Positions 14,991-22,977 of a DNA stretch of 52,592 bases are shown one piece after another (within the stretch, counting starts at the first letter, position 1; each line of letters starts with the position of its first letter). Location: positions 1 through 52,592 of the forward strand of contig NZ_SADR02000036.1 of the NCBI RefSeq assembly GCF_004010325.2, given 5' to 3'. The translations under genes and the position numbers were made by a program. The stretch comes from Mesorhizobium sp. M00.F.Ca.ET.216.01.1.1. Its GTDB lineage: Bacteria; Pseudomonadota; Alphaproteobacteria; Rhizobiales; Rhizobiaceae. The notes beneath the pieces were generated by a model. That model saw only the letters and a program-made list of their open reading frames with translations. It was not told the origin of the DNA and did no database searches.

Positions 14991-17260
14991 GCGAAGGCCA
15001 CTCCTTTGGACAACGGCAGCGTCCGGATGCGTTTGCCGGTAAGCGCGAAGACGGCATTGGCGAGCGCTGGTGCCGCCGGTGGCGTACCGATCTCGCCGAC
15101 GCCGCCCATCTTGTGGAAATTCTCCAGGATGGCGACTTCGAAGGTTGGGCATTGGAAAATGCGCATGGCATCGTAGTCATGGAAGTTGGACTGTTCGACC
15201 ATGCCGTCGGCAAAAGTGATTTCCTGCGCAACCGCCGCAGACAGACCATAGATGGCGGCGGAGATGAGCTGTGCTTCGATGATATCAGGATCGAGCGCGG
15301 TGCCGACATCGGCGGCAATCCACACCTTCTCAATGCGGATTCCGGCAGGCGTGTCCGCCACCTGGACGATCTCGCCGACCCAACTGCCGAAGCAGAGCGT
15401 AAAGGCCATGCCCTTCGCCTTGCCGGCGGGCAGCGCCTCGCCCCATTTCGCCATCGCGGCAACTTTCTCGACCACCTTCACCGCCGCCGGATAGGCTGCC
15501 ATCAGCATCTTGCGCAATTCGACCGGATCGGTTTTTCCAGCCACGGCGATCTCGTCCAGGAAGCCCTCGTGGAAGAAGCTGTTGATCGAGCTGCCCACTG
15601 ATCGCCAGGAGCCGACAGGAATGGAGACGGTGGCCGCAATGCCGCTCACCCGGTAGTTTGGGATGGTGTAGGGCTGGTCGTAAGCCCCGTCGACGATGGT
15701 CTTGTCCGGGCCGAGCGGCGATATCGAGGGAAATAGCCGGCGCAAGGTGCCGGCGATCACCGACGGCGAAGCGATCTTCATGTCGACGGCGACCGGCAGC
15801 CCATCGTCGCCGAGCCGAGCCTGAAACTTGCCGACGGCAGCCGGCCGGTAAGCGTCGTGGCGCATGTCCTCCTCGCGCGTCCACGTCACCTTGACCGGGC
15901 GCCCGCCCGCTTGCTTCGCCATCAGCGCGGCACAGAGCGCATAGTCCATCTCGACGCGGCGGCCGAAACCGCCGCCCATGAAGGTGGTGTGAACCGTGAC
16001 CTTGTCCTGTTCGATGCCGACCGCATTGGCGCAGAGCTGCCGCACCAGGGTCGGCGCCTGGTTGCCGCACCAGATATCGAGCGCCCCGTTCTTCAGCTGC
16101 GCCGTGGCATTCATCGGCTCCATCGTCGCATGCGCCAGGTAAGGCACGGCATAGTCCGCCTCGACTATTCTTTCGCGCGGTGCATCGGCGAAGGCCGTAT
16201 CGACATCGCCATCGTCGCGCATCGCCGAACCTTTGGCGCCAAGCGCCTGCTTCAGCACCTCTGCAATGGCGGCGCTGTCCAGTGGATATTCGGGATCGGC
16301 CCATTTGGCGTCGATCGCTTCCGCCGCCTTGAACGCCGCCCAGGTGTTTTCCGCGATGATGCCGAAGCCATGGCCGTAATTCGTTTCGATCGACACGATC
16401 TTGATTACGCCCGGCATCTTTTCGGCCTTGGAGAGATCCGCCGTGACCGGCCTGGCCCAGAAGCGCGGGCTCATCTTCACCGTGCCGTACAGCATGTCCG
16501 GCAGCCTGACATCGATGCCGAAGATCGGTGCTCCGGTGACCTTGGCCAGCATGTCGATGCGCTTTTGCGATTTTCCCAGCAGCTTCCAGTCGGCTTTGTC
16601 CTTGAGCCTGACTTCCGCAGGCGGCGCCATCGCGGCAGCGGCCGCGGCGACCGCTCCATAGGTCAGCGATTTGCCCGACGCCTTGTGCAGGATCGAGCCG
16701 TTGGCCGTTTCCAGCTCGGCGGCGGCGACGCCGAGCTTCTGCGCCGCCGCCGCAATCAGCATCTGCCGCGCAGCGGCACCGGCCTGCCGCATCTTGTCGA
16801 AACCGTCGCGCGTCGAGGCGGAGCCGCCGGTGGCCTGCAAAGCGAGGAATTTCCCGATCACGCCCATTCCGGCGCGCACGGCTTCAGCCGTCATGCTTTC
16901 GTCGAAAAAGGCAAACGGGCCACCCTCTTCCAGGATCGCTGCGTTGTAATAGGCGTAGGAGGCCGGCCCGTGTTCGACCTTGACCTGGTCGAGGTCGACA
17001 TCGAGCTCTTCGGCGACCATGGCGGCAAGCGTCGTCGAGATGCCCTGCCCCATCTCGGCGCGCGGCGCGACAATGGTGATGGTGTTGTCGGCGCCAATCT
17101 TGACATAGGGGTTGAAGGTCGCTTCGCCCTTGGCGAGATCGCCCTCCAGCGGATTCGGAAAAGGCTTGCGATAGTAATAATAGCCGACGGCTACACCGCC
17201 CGCGATGGCAGCCGCACCGATGAGAAACGTGCGGCGGGCGATCTTTCCCACACTGGCCAT
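14987..17260 (-). CDS. Molybdopterin-binding oxidoreductase large subunit (isoquinoline 1-oxidoreductase beta-like)
   Basis: This 757-residue protein has a twin-arginine signal (ARRTFLIGAAAIAGG, residues 8-22), so it is probably exported folded to the periplasm. It belongs to the xanthine dehydrogenase/aldehyde oxidase molybdenum-cofactor superfamily of the IorB type. Visible segments are RAEMGQGISTTLAAMVAEEL, FGIIAENTWAAF, MGGGFGRRVEMDYALC, WTREEDMRHDAYRP and GSWRSVGSSINSFFHEGFLD. The enzyme would hydroxylate or oxidise an aldehyde or N-heterocycle and pass electrons to the [2Fe-2S] subunit. It starts two bases after that gene ends. Its presumed cytochrome acceptor is broken. The true substrate is unknown. 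Confidence 0.92.
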   Translation of the reverse strand: MASVGKIARRTFLIGAAAIAGGVAVGYYYYRKPFPNPLEGDLAKGEATFNPYVKIGADNTITIVAPRAEMGQGISTTLAAMVAEELDVDLDQVKVEHGPASYAYYNAAILEEGGPFAFFDESMTAEAVRAGMGVIGKFLALQATGGSASTRDGFDKMRQAGAAARQMLIAAAAQKLGVAAAELETANGSILHKASGKSLTYGAVAAAAAAMAPPAEVRLKDKADWKLLGKSQKRIDMLAKVTGAPIFGIDVRLPDMLYGTVKMSPRFWARPVTADLSKAEKMPGVIKIVSIETNYGHGFGIIAENTWAAFKAAEAIDAKWADPEYPLDSAAIAEVLKQALGAKGSAMRDDGDVDTAFADAPRERIVEADYAVPYLAHATMEPMNATAQLKNGALDIWCGNQAPTLVRQLCANAVGIEQDKVTVHTTFMGGGFGRRVEMDYALCAALMAKQAGGRPVKVTWTREEDMRHDAYRPAAVGKFQARLGDDGLPVAVDMKIASPSVIAGTLRRLFPSISPLGPDKTIVDGAYDQPYTIPNYRVSGIAATVSIPVGSWRSVGSSINSFFHEGFLDEIAVAGKTDPVELRKMLMAAYPAAVKVVEKVAAMAKWGEALPAGKAKGMAFTLCFGSWVGEIVQVADTPAGIRIEKVWIAADVGTALDPDIIEAQLISAAIYGLSAAVAQEITFADGMVEQSNFHDYDAMRIFQCPTFEVAILENFHKMGGVGEIGTPPAAPALANAVFALTGKRIRTLPLSKGVAFA

Positions 17261-17262
17261 GA

Positions 17263-17724
17263 TCAGAGCCCCGCCGTCTTGAGCACGGCAGCTCGTTTAA
17301 TGGCTGTCCGGATCTTCGGATAGGTGCCGCAACGGCAGAGATTGCCGCCCATGGCGTCGTCGATGTCGGCATCGCTCGGGGCGGCAACCTCTTCAAGCAG
17401 CGCCACCGCGCTCATGATCTGGCCGGCCTGGCAGTAGCCGCATTGCGCGACCTGTTCCTCCAGCCATGCCTGCTGCACCGGGTGCAGCTTGCCGTCGATG
17501 CCGATGCCTTCGATTGTGGTGACCGCACCGGTGACCTGGCCGACCGGAAGCGAGCAGGAGCGAACGGCCTGGCCGTCGACATTCACCGTGCAGGCGCCGC
17601 AGGCAGCGATGCCGCAGCCGAACTTCGGCCCTGTCTTGCCCATGAGATCGCGCAGCGCCCAAAGCAGCGGCATTTCGGGATCGGCATTGATGTCGAATTG
17701 CTGGCCGTCGACGGTGAGGCGCAT
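17263..17724 (-). CDS. [2Fe-2S] subunit of molybdoenzyme (isoquinoline 1-oxidoreductase alpha-like)
   Basis: This 153-residue protein has the two-domain layout of small subunits in this family. A plant-type [2Fe-2S] domain has CGIAACGAC and a later RSC (about residues 37-60). An all-helical [2Fe-2S] domain has CGYCQAGQ and NLCRCGTY (about 95-135). All eight cluster cysteines seem present. It relays electrons from the molybdenum centre. It is the first gene of the operon, and a palindrome 65 bases upstream probably controls it. It has no signal peptide, so it would travel with the Tat-tagged large subunit. Confidence 0.94.
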   Translation of the reverse strand: MRLTVDGQQFDINADPEMPLLWALRDLMGKTGPKFGCGIAACGACTVNVDGQAVRSCSLPVGQVTGAVTTIEGIGIDGKLHPVQQAWLEEQVAQCGYCQAGQIMSAVALLEEVAAPSDADIDDAMGGNLCRCGTYPKIRTAIKRAAVLKTAGL

Positions 17725-17788
17725 GGGGTACCCTTGTTGATCCCGGCGGCGAAACAGCCCCCATTGGGCTAGCTCGTCCCCTTACATC

Positions 17789-17813
17789 TTGACAAATTAC
17801 GTCATTTTGTCAA
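17789..17813. promoter_or_regulatory. Probable TetR operator between the molybdoenzyme operon and its regulator
   Basis: TTGACAAA (17789-17796) and TTTGTCAA (17806-17813) form a perfect 8-base inverted repeat with a 9-base spacer. It lies midway in the gap between the divergent genes at 17724 and 17842. Both arms contain a TTGACA, so the site may overlap -35 elements of both promoters, which would suit repression and autoregulation by the adjacent TetR protein. This is inferred from position and symmetry. Confidence 0.6.
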
Positions 17814-17841
17814 TAGAGCTTTTGCAGGATAAAGTTGCACC

Positions 17842-18438
17842 ATGATCGAGATCGAGGACATCGCCGCCGACCCAAAACGTGCCCGCATTCTGGAGGGCGC
17901 GATGAAGGTGTTTCTGGCCTATGGTTTTGCCCGCACCACCATGGACGACATTGCCCGCGCCGCCGAAATGTCGCGGCCGGCGCTTTATCTCCTGTTCAAG
18001 AACAAGACCGACATTTTCCGCGCCATCGCCCTGATGCTGCTTGGCCGCTCGGTCGAGCAGGCGAAAACGGAACTCGAAAGCAAGGGCGCTTTCGCCGAAC
18101 GCATGATGCGCGCAGTCGACGCCGCACTGATTTCGATGATGGGCGTCGTCCATGCCTCGCCGCACGGCGCCGAGCTGCTCGATATGAAGTCGAGCGTCGC
18201 CGACCTCGTCGGCCGCTGGCGTGGCGGTCTTGTCGAACACATCGCCAAGGCGGTGGAGAGCGAAGCCAGGCAGAACGGCGTCGATCTTGCCGCCAAGGGC
18301 CTGTCAGCGCGGCTGCTCGCCGACATGCTGCTCGACGGGCTGGAAGGCATGAAGACGCGTATCAGTGATCCGAGCGAGCAGCGTCAGGCGGCGGCAGCGC
18401 TGATCCGGGTGATTGATCTCGCGCTAAGTGCTGAATGA
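17842..18438 (+). CDS. TetR-family regulator, probably of the molybdoenzyme operon
   Basis: The product is 198 residues. The N-terminal helix-turn-helix is clear (residues 15-60: ILEGAMKVFLAYGFARTT, then MDDIARAAEMSRPALYLLFKNK). The C-terminal half is the variable helical ligand-binding domain. It is transcribed away from the molybdoenzyme operon, with a perfect palindrome in the shared 117-base gap, so it most likely represses that operon and itself until a substrate binds. The effector is unknown. Confidence 0.92.
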   Translation: MIEIEDIAADPKRARILEGAMKVFLAYGFARTTMDDIARAAEMSRPALYLLFKNKTDIFRAIALMLLGRSVEQAKTELESKGAFAERMMRAVDAALISMMGVVHASPHGAELLDMKSSVADLVGRWRGGLVEHIAKAVESEARQNGVDLAAKGLSARLLADMLLDGLEGMKTRISDPSEQRQAAAALIRVIDLALSAE

Positions 18439-18452
18439 GGTACGGCATGGCA

Positions 18453-18595
18453 GGATCTGTTGAGATTCGGGTCAGGCCGAGTCGAGAACGGTGGGTTCCG
18501 AGAACCGGAACGGAGCGTACTTTTGGGTACGTGAGTACTGGAAGCGCAGGAAACCGCCGTTCGCAGGCCGGCATCACCCGAATATCAACAGATCC
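18453..18595. repeat. Fold-back (inverted-repeat) element
   Basis: GGATCTGTTGAGATTCGGGT (18453-18472) pairs with ACCCGAATATCAACAGATCC (18576-18595) with one mismatch. Weaker pairing continues inward (GAACGGTGG against CCGCCGTTC), giving arms of about 40 bases in a 143-base element. The right arm ends on the first base of the patatin stop codon. The element fills the gap between the TetR and patatin genes and looks like a rhizobial MITE-like intergenic repeat. It has no coding content and could act as a transcript end. Confidence 0.7.
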
Positions 18596-19725
18596 TAAGC
18601 CTGACGGCGCGCTGACTCGGGCTTCTTGCGCGCTGCAAGAAATTCCTTGACCCGCCGGCCCGGCGCCGGACCGCGCATCGGCTTGAAGCCGTCGTCGAGT
18701 TCGCCGGAGAGATCGAGCGTCGGCCGTTCACCGACGGCGTCGTAATTCTCCTCCAGCCAGTCGCTGGCCGCGGTGCGGCCGAGGTCGCGCAGATAGGTCA
18801 GGAACGCCCATTCTGCATTGACCTTGGACGATGCCGACAGGTCCTTGAATGCCTCGTCGGCATCGATGCGGTGCATGCGGATGTCGCGGTATTCGCCATG
18901 CGGCAACCGGCCGGCAGCGATCAGTTCCTTGACGAAGGCGATCGAACGGAACTCGCGCAGCAGCCCGGCATTGAAGGTGATCTCGTCGATGCGGTTCTGG
19001 ATCTCGTTGGCACTCTTCGGCGTCCCTTCGCGAACCACCGGATTGATCTGTACCAAAAGCACGTCCTCGGTCGCCGCCGTCTTGAAGAACGGGAACAGTG
19101 CCGGATTGCCGCCATAGCCGCCATCCCAGTAGGGCACGCCCTTGATATCGACGGCGCGAAACAGCTGCGGCAGACAGGCTGAGGCCATCACCGTGTCGAG
19201 GTCGATCTCGCCGTCCGAGAAGACGCGCAACTGTCCGGTCTCGACATTGGTCGCGGAGATGAACAGCTCCATCGACTTGCAGGCGCGTACATTGCCGAAA
19301 TTGATCTCCTGTTCGACTACGTCGCGCAGCGGGTTGAGGCCGAGCGGATTGGCGACATAGGGCGAAAACACCCGCGACATGGTGTCGAAGAAAAAATAGC
19401 CCGGCGTGTTCTCGATCGACCAGTTGCCCCAGGCGACATCCCACGGCATGCGCTGCACCGGGCTGAACCGGCCCTTGAGCGCCACCGCGTGCCAGAAGTC
19501 GTCGAGTTTGCGCCGCGCGCCTTCGACACCGCCGCGGACGAACCCATCGGCCAGCGCCACCGCGTTCATGGCGCCGGCGCTGGTGCCGGAAACCGCCGTG
19601 ATGTCGAGCCGTCCGTCCTCCAGCAGCCGGTCGAGCACGCCCCAGGAAAAGGCGCCGTGCGAGCCGCCGCCCTGCAGCGCGATGTTGATCTTCTTGATCT
19701 CCTCCGCCTTGCCGTTTTTCGTCAT
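18595..19725 (-). CDS. Patatin-like phospholipase family hydrolase (with DUF3734-like C-terminus)
   Basis: This 376-residue cytoplasmic protein has a patatin domain with the glycine-rich oxyanion motif ALQGGGSHGAF (residues 16-26), the nucleophile elbow GTSAG with Ser49, and the catalytic Asp201 in the DGG motif. Ser-Asp dyads of this type hydrolyse lipid acyl esters. The C-terminal part (EYRDIRMHRIDADEAF and FLTYLRDLGRTAASDW) resembles DUF3734. It lies 130 bases downstream of bdhA on the same strand and near the phaR-phaAB locus. A role in PHB granule or acyl-ester turnover is therefore plausible but unproven. It is a candidate enzyme rather than an identified depolymerase. Confidence 0.9.
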   Translation of the reverse strand: MTKNGKAEEIKKINIALQGGGSHGAFSWGVLDRLLEDGRLDITAVSGTSAGAMNAVALADGFVRGGVEGARRKLDDFWHAVALKGRFSPVQRMPWDVAWGNWSIENTPGYFFFDTMSRVFSPYVANPLGLNPLRDVVEQEINFGNVRACKSMELFISATNVETGQLRVFSDGEIDLDTVMASACLPQLFRAVDIKGVPYWDGGYGGNPALFPFFKTAATEDVLLVQINPVVREGTPKSANEIQNRIDEITFNAGLLREFRSIAFVKELIAAGRLPHGEYRDIRMHRIDADEAFKDLSASSKVNAEWAFLTYLRDLGRTAASDWLEENYDAVGERPTLDLSGELDDGFKPMRGPAPGRRVKEFLAARKKPESARRQA

Positions 19726-19855
19726 GGCGAATTCCTTCGATGTTGGGGGATTGCGGCAGAAGCTACGCCCGCCGCCGAGCCGTCCCCTGTTCGCGAGAGA
19801 AAAGAACCGAGCGCGGTCGAGCTAGATGCGCGTTGAATGATGGCGGTCTCCGGCC

Positions 19856-20638
19856 TCACTCGGCGGTCCAGCCGCCATCGACCGAAATATGCGTGCCGTT
19901 GACTTGCGCGGCCGCATCCGAACACAGGAACACCGCCGCGGCGGCAATCTGCTCAACCGTGACGAACTCCTTGGTCGGCTGCTTTTCCAGCATGACCTCG
20001 CGGATCACCGTCTCGCGGTCCATCTTGTTGGCCTTCATCTGGTCGGGGATCTGCGCCTCGACCAGCGGCGTCAGCACATAGCCGGGGCAGATGGCGTTGC
20101 AGGTGATCTTGTCGCGCGCCAGTTCAAGCGCCACCGTCTTGGTCAGCCCCATGATGCCGTGCTTGGCCGAGACATAGGCCGACTTGAACGGCGAGGCGAC
20201 AAGGCCGTGGGCCGAGGCGATGTTGACGATCCTGCCGCCGCCGGCCTCTCTCATCAGCGGGATGGCGGCAGCGATGGTATGGAAGGCCGACGACAGGTTG
20301 ATGGCGATGATCGCGTCCCACTTCTCGATCGGGAATGTTTCCACCGGCGCGACATGCTGGATGCCGGCATTGTTAACCAGGATATCGACCGAGCCAAATG
20401 TCTCGGCGGCCTTCGCCACCAGCGCCCGGCACTCGGCCGGCTTCGACATGTCGGCCTTGATGTAGGCGGTCTTCACCTTGTGGTGCTTCGCGATCGCATC
20501 GGCAACTGCATGGTCGTCGGCCGTGTCGGAAAAGGAATTGACGACGACGTTGTGGCCTTCAGCGGCAAGTGCGTGGGCGATGGCCAGACCGATGCCCGAG
20601 GTGGAACCGGTGACGATGGCTGTCTTTGTGCTGGGCAA
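19856..20638 (-). CDS. bdhA: 3-hydroxybutyrate dehydrogenase
   Basis: This 260-residue short-chain dehydrogenase oxidises (R)-3-hydroxybutyrate to acetoacetate with NAD, the last steps of PHB use. It has GSTSGIGLAI for NAD binding, NNAG, the catalytic Ser in IASAHGLVASPF, and Tyr/Lys in SAYVSAKHG. The C-terminus, NGTHISVDGGWTAE, matches BdhA proteins. The chosen start is TTG at 20638, preceded by GAAGGA seven bases upstream. Upstream in-frame codons give an unlikely Cys-rich extension. It is probably co-transcribed with the patatin gene downstream. Confidence 0.92.
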   Translation of the reverse strand: MPSTKTAIVTGSTSGIGLAIAHALAAEGHNVVVNSFSDTADDHAVADAIAKHHKVKTAYIKADMSKPAECRALVAKAAETFGSVDILVNNAGIQHVAPVETFPIEKWDAIIAINLSSAFHTIAAAIPLMREAGGGRIVNIASAHGLVASPFKSAYVSAKHGIMGLTKTVALELARDKITCNAICPGYVLTPLVEAQIPDQMKANKMDRETVIREVMLEKQPTKEFVTVEQIAAAAVFLCSDAAAQVNGTHISVDGGWTAE

Positions 20639-20846
20639 GGCGAAATCCTTCAGTGCTGCTCTGACGGGACATGTTGCACTGCAGCATATATGTCTTATGC
20701 GGCGCAAGAAACAGCGATGCGGCTTGCCGGCGACATGAAATTTTTGTCATGAACGGCCGCCTTCTCAGGTTCGCCGAGAGGAAGAGGCCGAACCGGTGTG
20801 GACAGCCAAGGGCCGGCGTTGTCCGTCATACGGCTCTTTGGATGCT

Positions 20847-20871
20847 GCTCCGCCCGTACAACGGGCGGAGC
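20847..20871. terminator. Perfect hairpin after the citrate synthase remnant
   Basis: GCTCCGCCCGT (20847-20857) and ACGGGCGGAGC (20861-20871) form an 11-base-pair perfect stem with a 3-base loop. It starts 11 bases past the stop codon of the minus-strand citrate synthase remnant. There is no clear U-run on either strand, so it may be a weak terminator or an mRNA-end stabiliser kept from the intact gene. Confidence 0.5.
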
Positions 20872-20881
20872 AAGGGCGGTT

Positions 20882-21472
20882 TCAGGCGACAAGGTCCCGC
20901 ATCGGCCCGACATAGCGCGACTGCGGGCGGATCAGCCGGCCGGCCGTCTGCTGCTCGCGCGCATGGGCGATCCAGCCGGCCACGCGGCCGGTGGCAAAGA
21001 CGTTGGTGAACGCATCCTTGGGAAAGCCCGCCGCCTCCAGCAGAAGCGCGGTGTAGAACTCGACATTGGTCTGGATCGAGCGCGACGGCTTGGCGGCCCG
21101 AAGCACGTCGAGCGCCGTCTGCTCCACTCGTTCGGCGAAGGCGAGCCGCCGGCCGGTTCCGTCCTCGCTGCCGAACTGTCTTACGACCGCTTTCAGCACG
21201 TCGGCGCGCGGATCGCGCACGCGGTAGATGCGATGGCCAAACCCCATGATGCGCTCGCCGCGCGCGATTTCATCGCGCAGCCAGCCGGCCGCATCGCCAT
21301 GCGCCCTCGATCGCGTCCAGCATCTCGATCACCGGGCCGGGCGACCGCCATGCAGCGAGCCCTTGAGCGCACCGAGCCCGGCCAGCACGGCCGAGGTCAG
21401 GCCGGCCTGCGTCGAGGCTACCACGCGCGTTGCGAAGGTCGATGCGTTGAGGCCATGGTCGCGCACCATCAG
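20882..21472 (-). pseudogene. Citrate synthase (citrate/methylcitrate type), truncated and frameshifted
   Basis: Only the C-terminal half of a citrate synthase remains. The pieces read MVRDHGLNASTFATRVVAST and GALKGSLHGG in one frame, PGPVIEMLDAIEG in a second and DAAGWLRDEIARGERIMGFG onward to SRYVGPMRDLVA in a third. The last frame is open for about 120 codons to the stop at 20882. Two single-base changes (near 21345 and 21300) account for the frame switches. The N-terminal half, with roughly 200 residues, is absent and the preceding DNA is a TetR gene whose stop codon lies at the junction. The remnant keeps the GFGHRIYR active-site loop but cannot make a complete enzyme. Confidence 0.85.
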
Positions 21473-22158
21473 CGATCCCGGGCCCTCGTCGCGTGCTCCT
21501 GGGATTGCGCTTTAGATGGAATGGTCATCTGGCTCATGAAAAGACGCAGAGCCCTCTGCACGGCGAGAGATGGCGGCTCGGACGGATGCCACTCCGGAAA
21601 ATGACCATCAATCGCCATGCGTGCCAACCCATAAACAAACGCACGCGCGGCGAGCACCAGATGATCGAAGTCGGTGTTCGGAGCAAGCCGACCCTGTTGT
21701 TGGGCTTGGGTCAGCAGGTCAATCATCTTCCGGCGAATGGCTTCATTCTGATCACGAAGACTTTCCGACGCATCAAAATCGATCAGCGTCCGGGAACTGA
21801 TGATCTGGAAATGCGTGGGATTGGTAATCGCCCATTCCAGATAACCTTGTCCGATTGCTTCAAAAGCCGCGACGGGATCTGCGCTGTCGACTTTTGACTG
21901 TGCATTGGCAACGGCCTCTGTCAGCCGGTTCATGGCCTGTTCGGCGACTGCGGTCAGCAGTGCTGTTTTCGATCGAAAATGCCGGAATGGCGCACCGGGC
22001 GAAACGCCGGCACGCTTTGCGGCCTCGCGTACAGACACATGCTCTGCTCCGCGTTCCTCGATGATCTCCACGGTTGCAGTGATCAAGGCCTCGACCAGAT
22101 TGCCGTGATGATAACGCTTGGTGTTGCCGGCTTCGCCGGAATCAGTGGTCTTGGTCAT
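21469..22158 (-). CDS. TetR-family regulator of the exported-protein module
   Basis: The product is 229 residues. The HTH lies near residues 20-65 (LVEALITATVEIIEERGAEH, SVREAAKRAGVSPGAPFRHF). The C-terminal domain is of the TetR_C WHG type (FVYGLARMAIDGHFPEW). Base composition looks lower in GC than the neighbours, and its last codons lie on the edge of the citrate synthase remnant, suggesting acquired DNA. Two TGTAATC-centred palindromes flank its upstream region, so it probably represses itself and the divergent exported-protein gene. The start is uncertain: ATG at 22158 has GGGAGG only one base away, while a GTG at 22173 is in frame. Confidence 0.88.
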   Translation of the reverse strand: MTKTTDSGEAGNTKRYHHGNLVEALITATVEIIEERGAEHVSVREAAKRAGVSPGAPFRHFRSKTALLTAVAEQAMNRLTEAVANAQSKVDSADPVAAFEAIGQGYLEWAITNPTHFQIISSRTLIDFDASESLRDQNEAIRRKMIDLLTQAQQQGRLAPNTDFDHLVLAARAFVYGLARMAIDGHFPEWHPSEPPSLAVQRALRLFMSQMTIPSKAQSQEHATRARDR

Positions 22159-22183
22159 GCCTCCCAATAGCACGAGGCCAAAA

Positions 22184-22200
22184 TGTAATCACTGATTATT
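22184..22200. promoter_or_regulatory. Operator-like palindrome 1, beside the TetR gene
   Basis: TGTAATC-ACT-GATTATT (22184-22200) is an imperfect version of the perfect palindrome at 22225-22241 and has the same half-site and spacing. It lies about 26 bases upstream of the TetR start codon, the right place for autoregulation. Confidence 0.6.
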
Positions 22201-22224
22201 TTCCTTGCGCCTGAGCGATTTAAA

Positions 22225-22241
22225 TGTAATCAACGATTACA
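22225..22241. promoter_or_regulatory. Operator-like palindrome 2, before the exported-protein gene
   Basis: TGTAATC-AAC-GATTACA (22225-22241) is a perfect inverted repeat ending 17 bases before the start codon of the exported-protein gene. A repressor bound here would cover the promoter or the start of transcription. The half-site is shared with 22184-22200, and the centres are 41 bases apart, about four helical turns. Confidence 0.7.
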
Positions 22242-22258
22242 CATCAACGGAGATTACC

Positions 22259-22705
22259 ATGCTTCGCATCATCGCAACGACTGCCCTCGCTTTCTCCTTA
22301 TTGTCGCTCGGATCAGCCCAGGCGGGGGATCGGCCCATCCTGGAAATCGTCTGGCCGACGGCCGGTTCCGTCATCGAACTCGGCGACGATTCCGAGAAGG
22401 CGATAGGCGTCGTCGTTAGGAGCAACTACAAGCTGCTCCCCGCGGGTGAATGCGGCGACGTCAGCCAATGCGGCCATCTGCATATGAAGATCGATCCCGC
22501 CGGAGACAGCTGCAACATCCCCGGCAAGCCGTACAACAGCATGAATAGCGATTTTGGCGGTGACCTTATCAAGGCTCGCTTTGGCCATTGCCCGGATGCC
22601 GCCAGCAAACACGTGATCGGCGTCCTCCTTGCCGATGATTATCACCAGCCCATTCTTGTGGACGGCAAACCTGTTACCGCTCTGGTGACCGTGACGACGA
22701 AGTAG
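22259..22705 (+). CDS. Exported protein of unknown family with four cysteines
   Basis: The product is 148 residues with a good signal peptide (LRIIATTALAFSLLSLGSAQ, with cleavage after about residue 22), so it is probably periplasmic. The mature part has four cysteines (65, 71, 85 and 111) and histidines in HLHM (73-75) and next to Cys111, which could make two disulfides or a metal site. The segment around PAGECGDVSQCGHLHMKID is faintly reminiscent of small DUF4399/DUF6130-like periplasmic domains, but I do not recognise the family. The ATG at 22259 has GGAG upstream. It is divergent from a TetR gene and has a palindromic operator immediately before it. Confidence 0.8.
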   Translation: MLRIIATTALAFSLLSLGSAQAGDRPILEIVWPTAGSVIELGDDSEKAIGVVVRSNYKLLPAGECGDVSQCGHLHMKIDPAGDSCNIPGKPYNSMNSDFGGDLIKARFGHCPDAASKHVIGVLLADDYHQPILVDGKPVTALVTVTTK

Positions 22706-22898
22706 GCCGATAAGACTGCTGTGCCGGAAAGGGAGGGGTATATAGCCGGGTTATGTAGCCGGGATCGATCGTCGACAGACGTCTCTGTCAACAGGGAGCA
22801 AGCAGCGAAATGGCACTGTCGGTCCTCGCCTTCAATCTTTTTCGCTGCATTGATATTGATCTGAGGCCAATGGCGAAATAGGCGGGGGCGGGATGGTA

Positions 22899-22922
22899 TC
22901 TCTGCCTCATTCAAGGCAGAGA
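22899..22922. terminator. Hairpin between the exported-protein gene and phaR
   Basis: TCTCTGCCT (22899-22907) and AGGCAGAGA (22914-22922) form a perfect 9-base-pair stem with a six-base loop, followed on the plus strand by CGTTTTG. It lies in the 272-base gap between the convergent ends of the exported-protein gene and phaR and may stop transcription in either direction. I see no gene in that gap. Confidence 0.45.
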
Positions 22923-22977
22923 CGTTTTGACACGGCCTGCTGGGAGAGGTTTCGGCCAGCCTTCGTCCAGTCGGTGA

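Noticed and set aside
22642..22914. Small minus-strand frame between the exported-protein gene and phaR
   Set aside because: It overlaps the 3' end of the exported-protein gene, shows no domain or ribosome-binding site and has no coding character.
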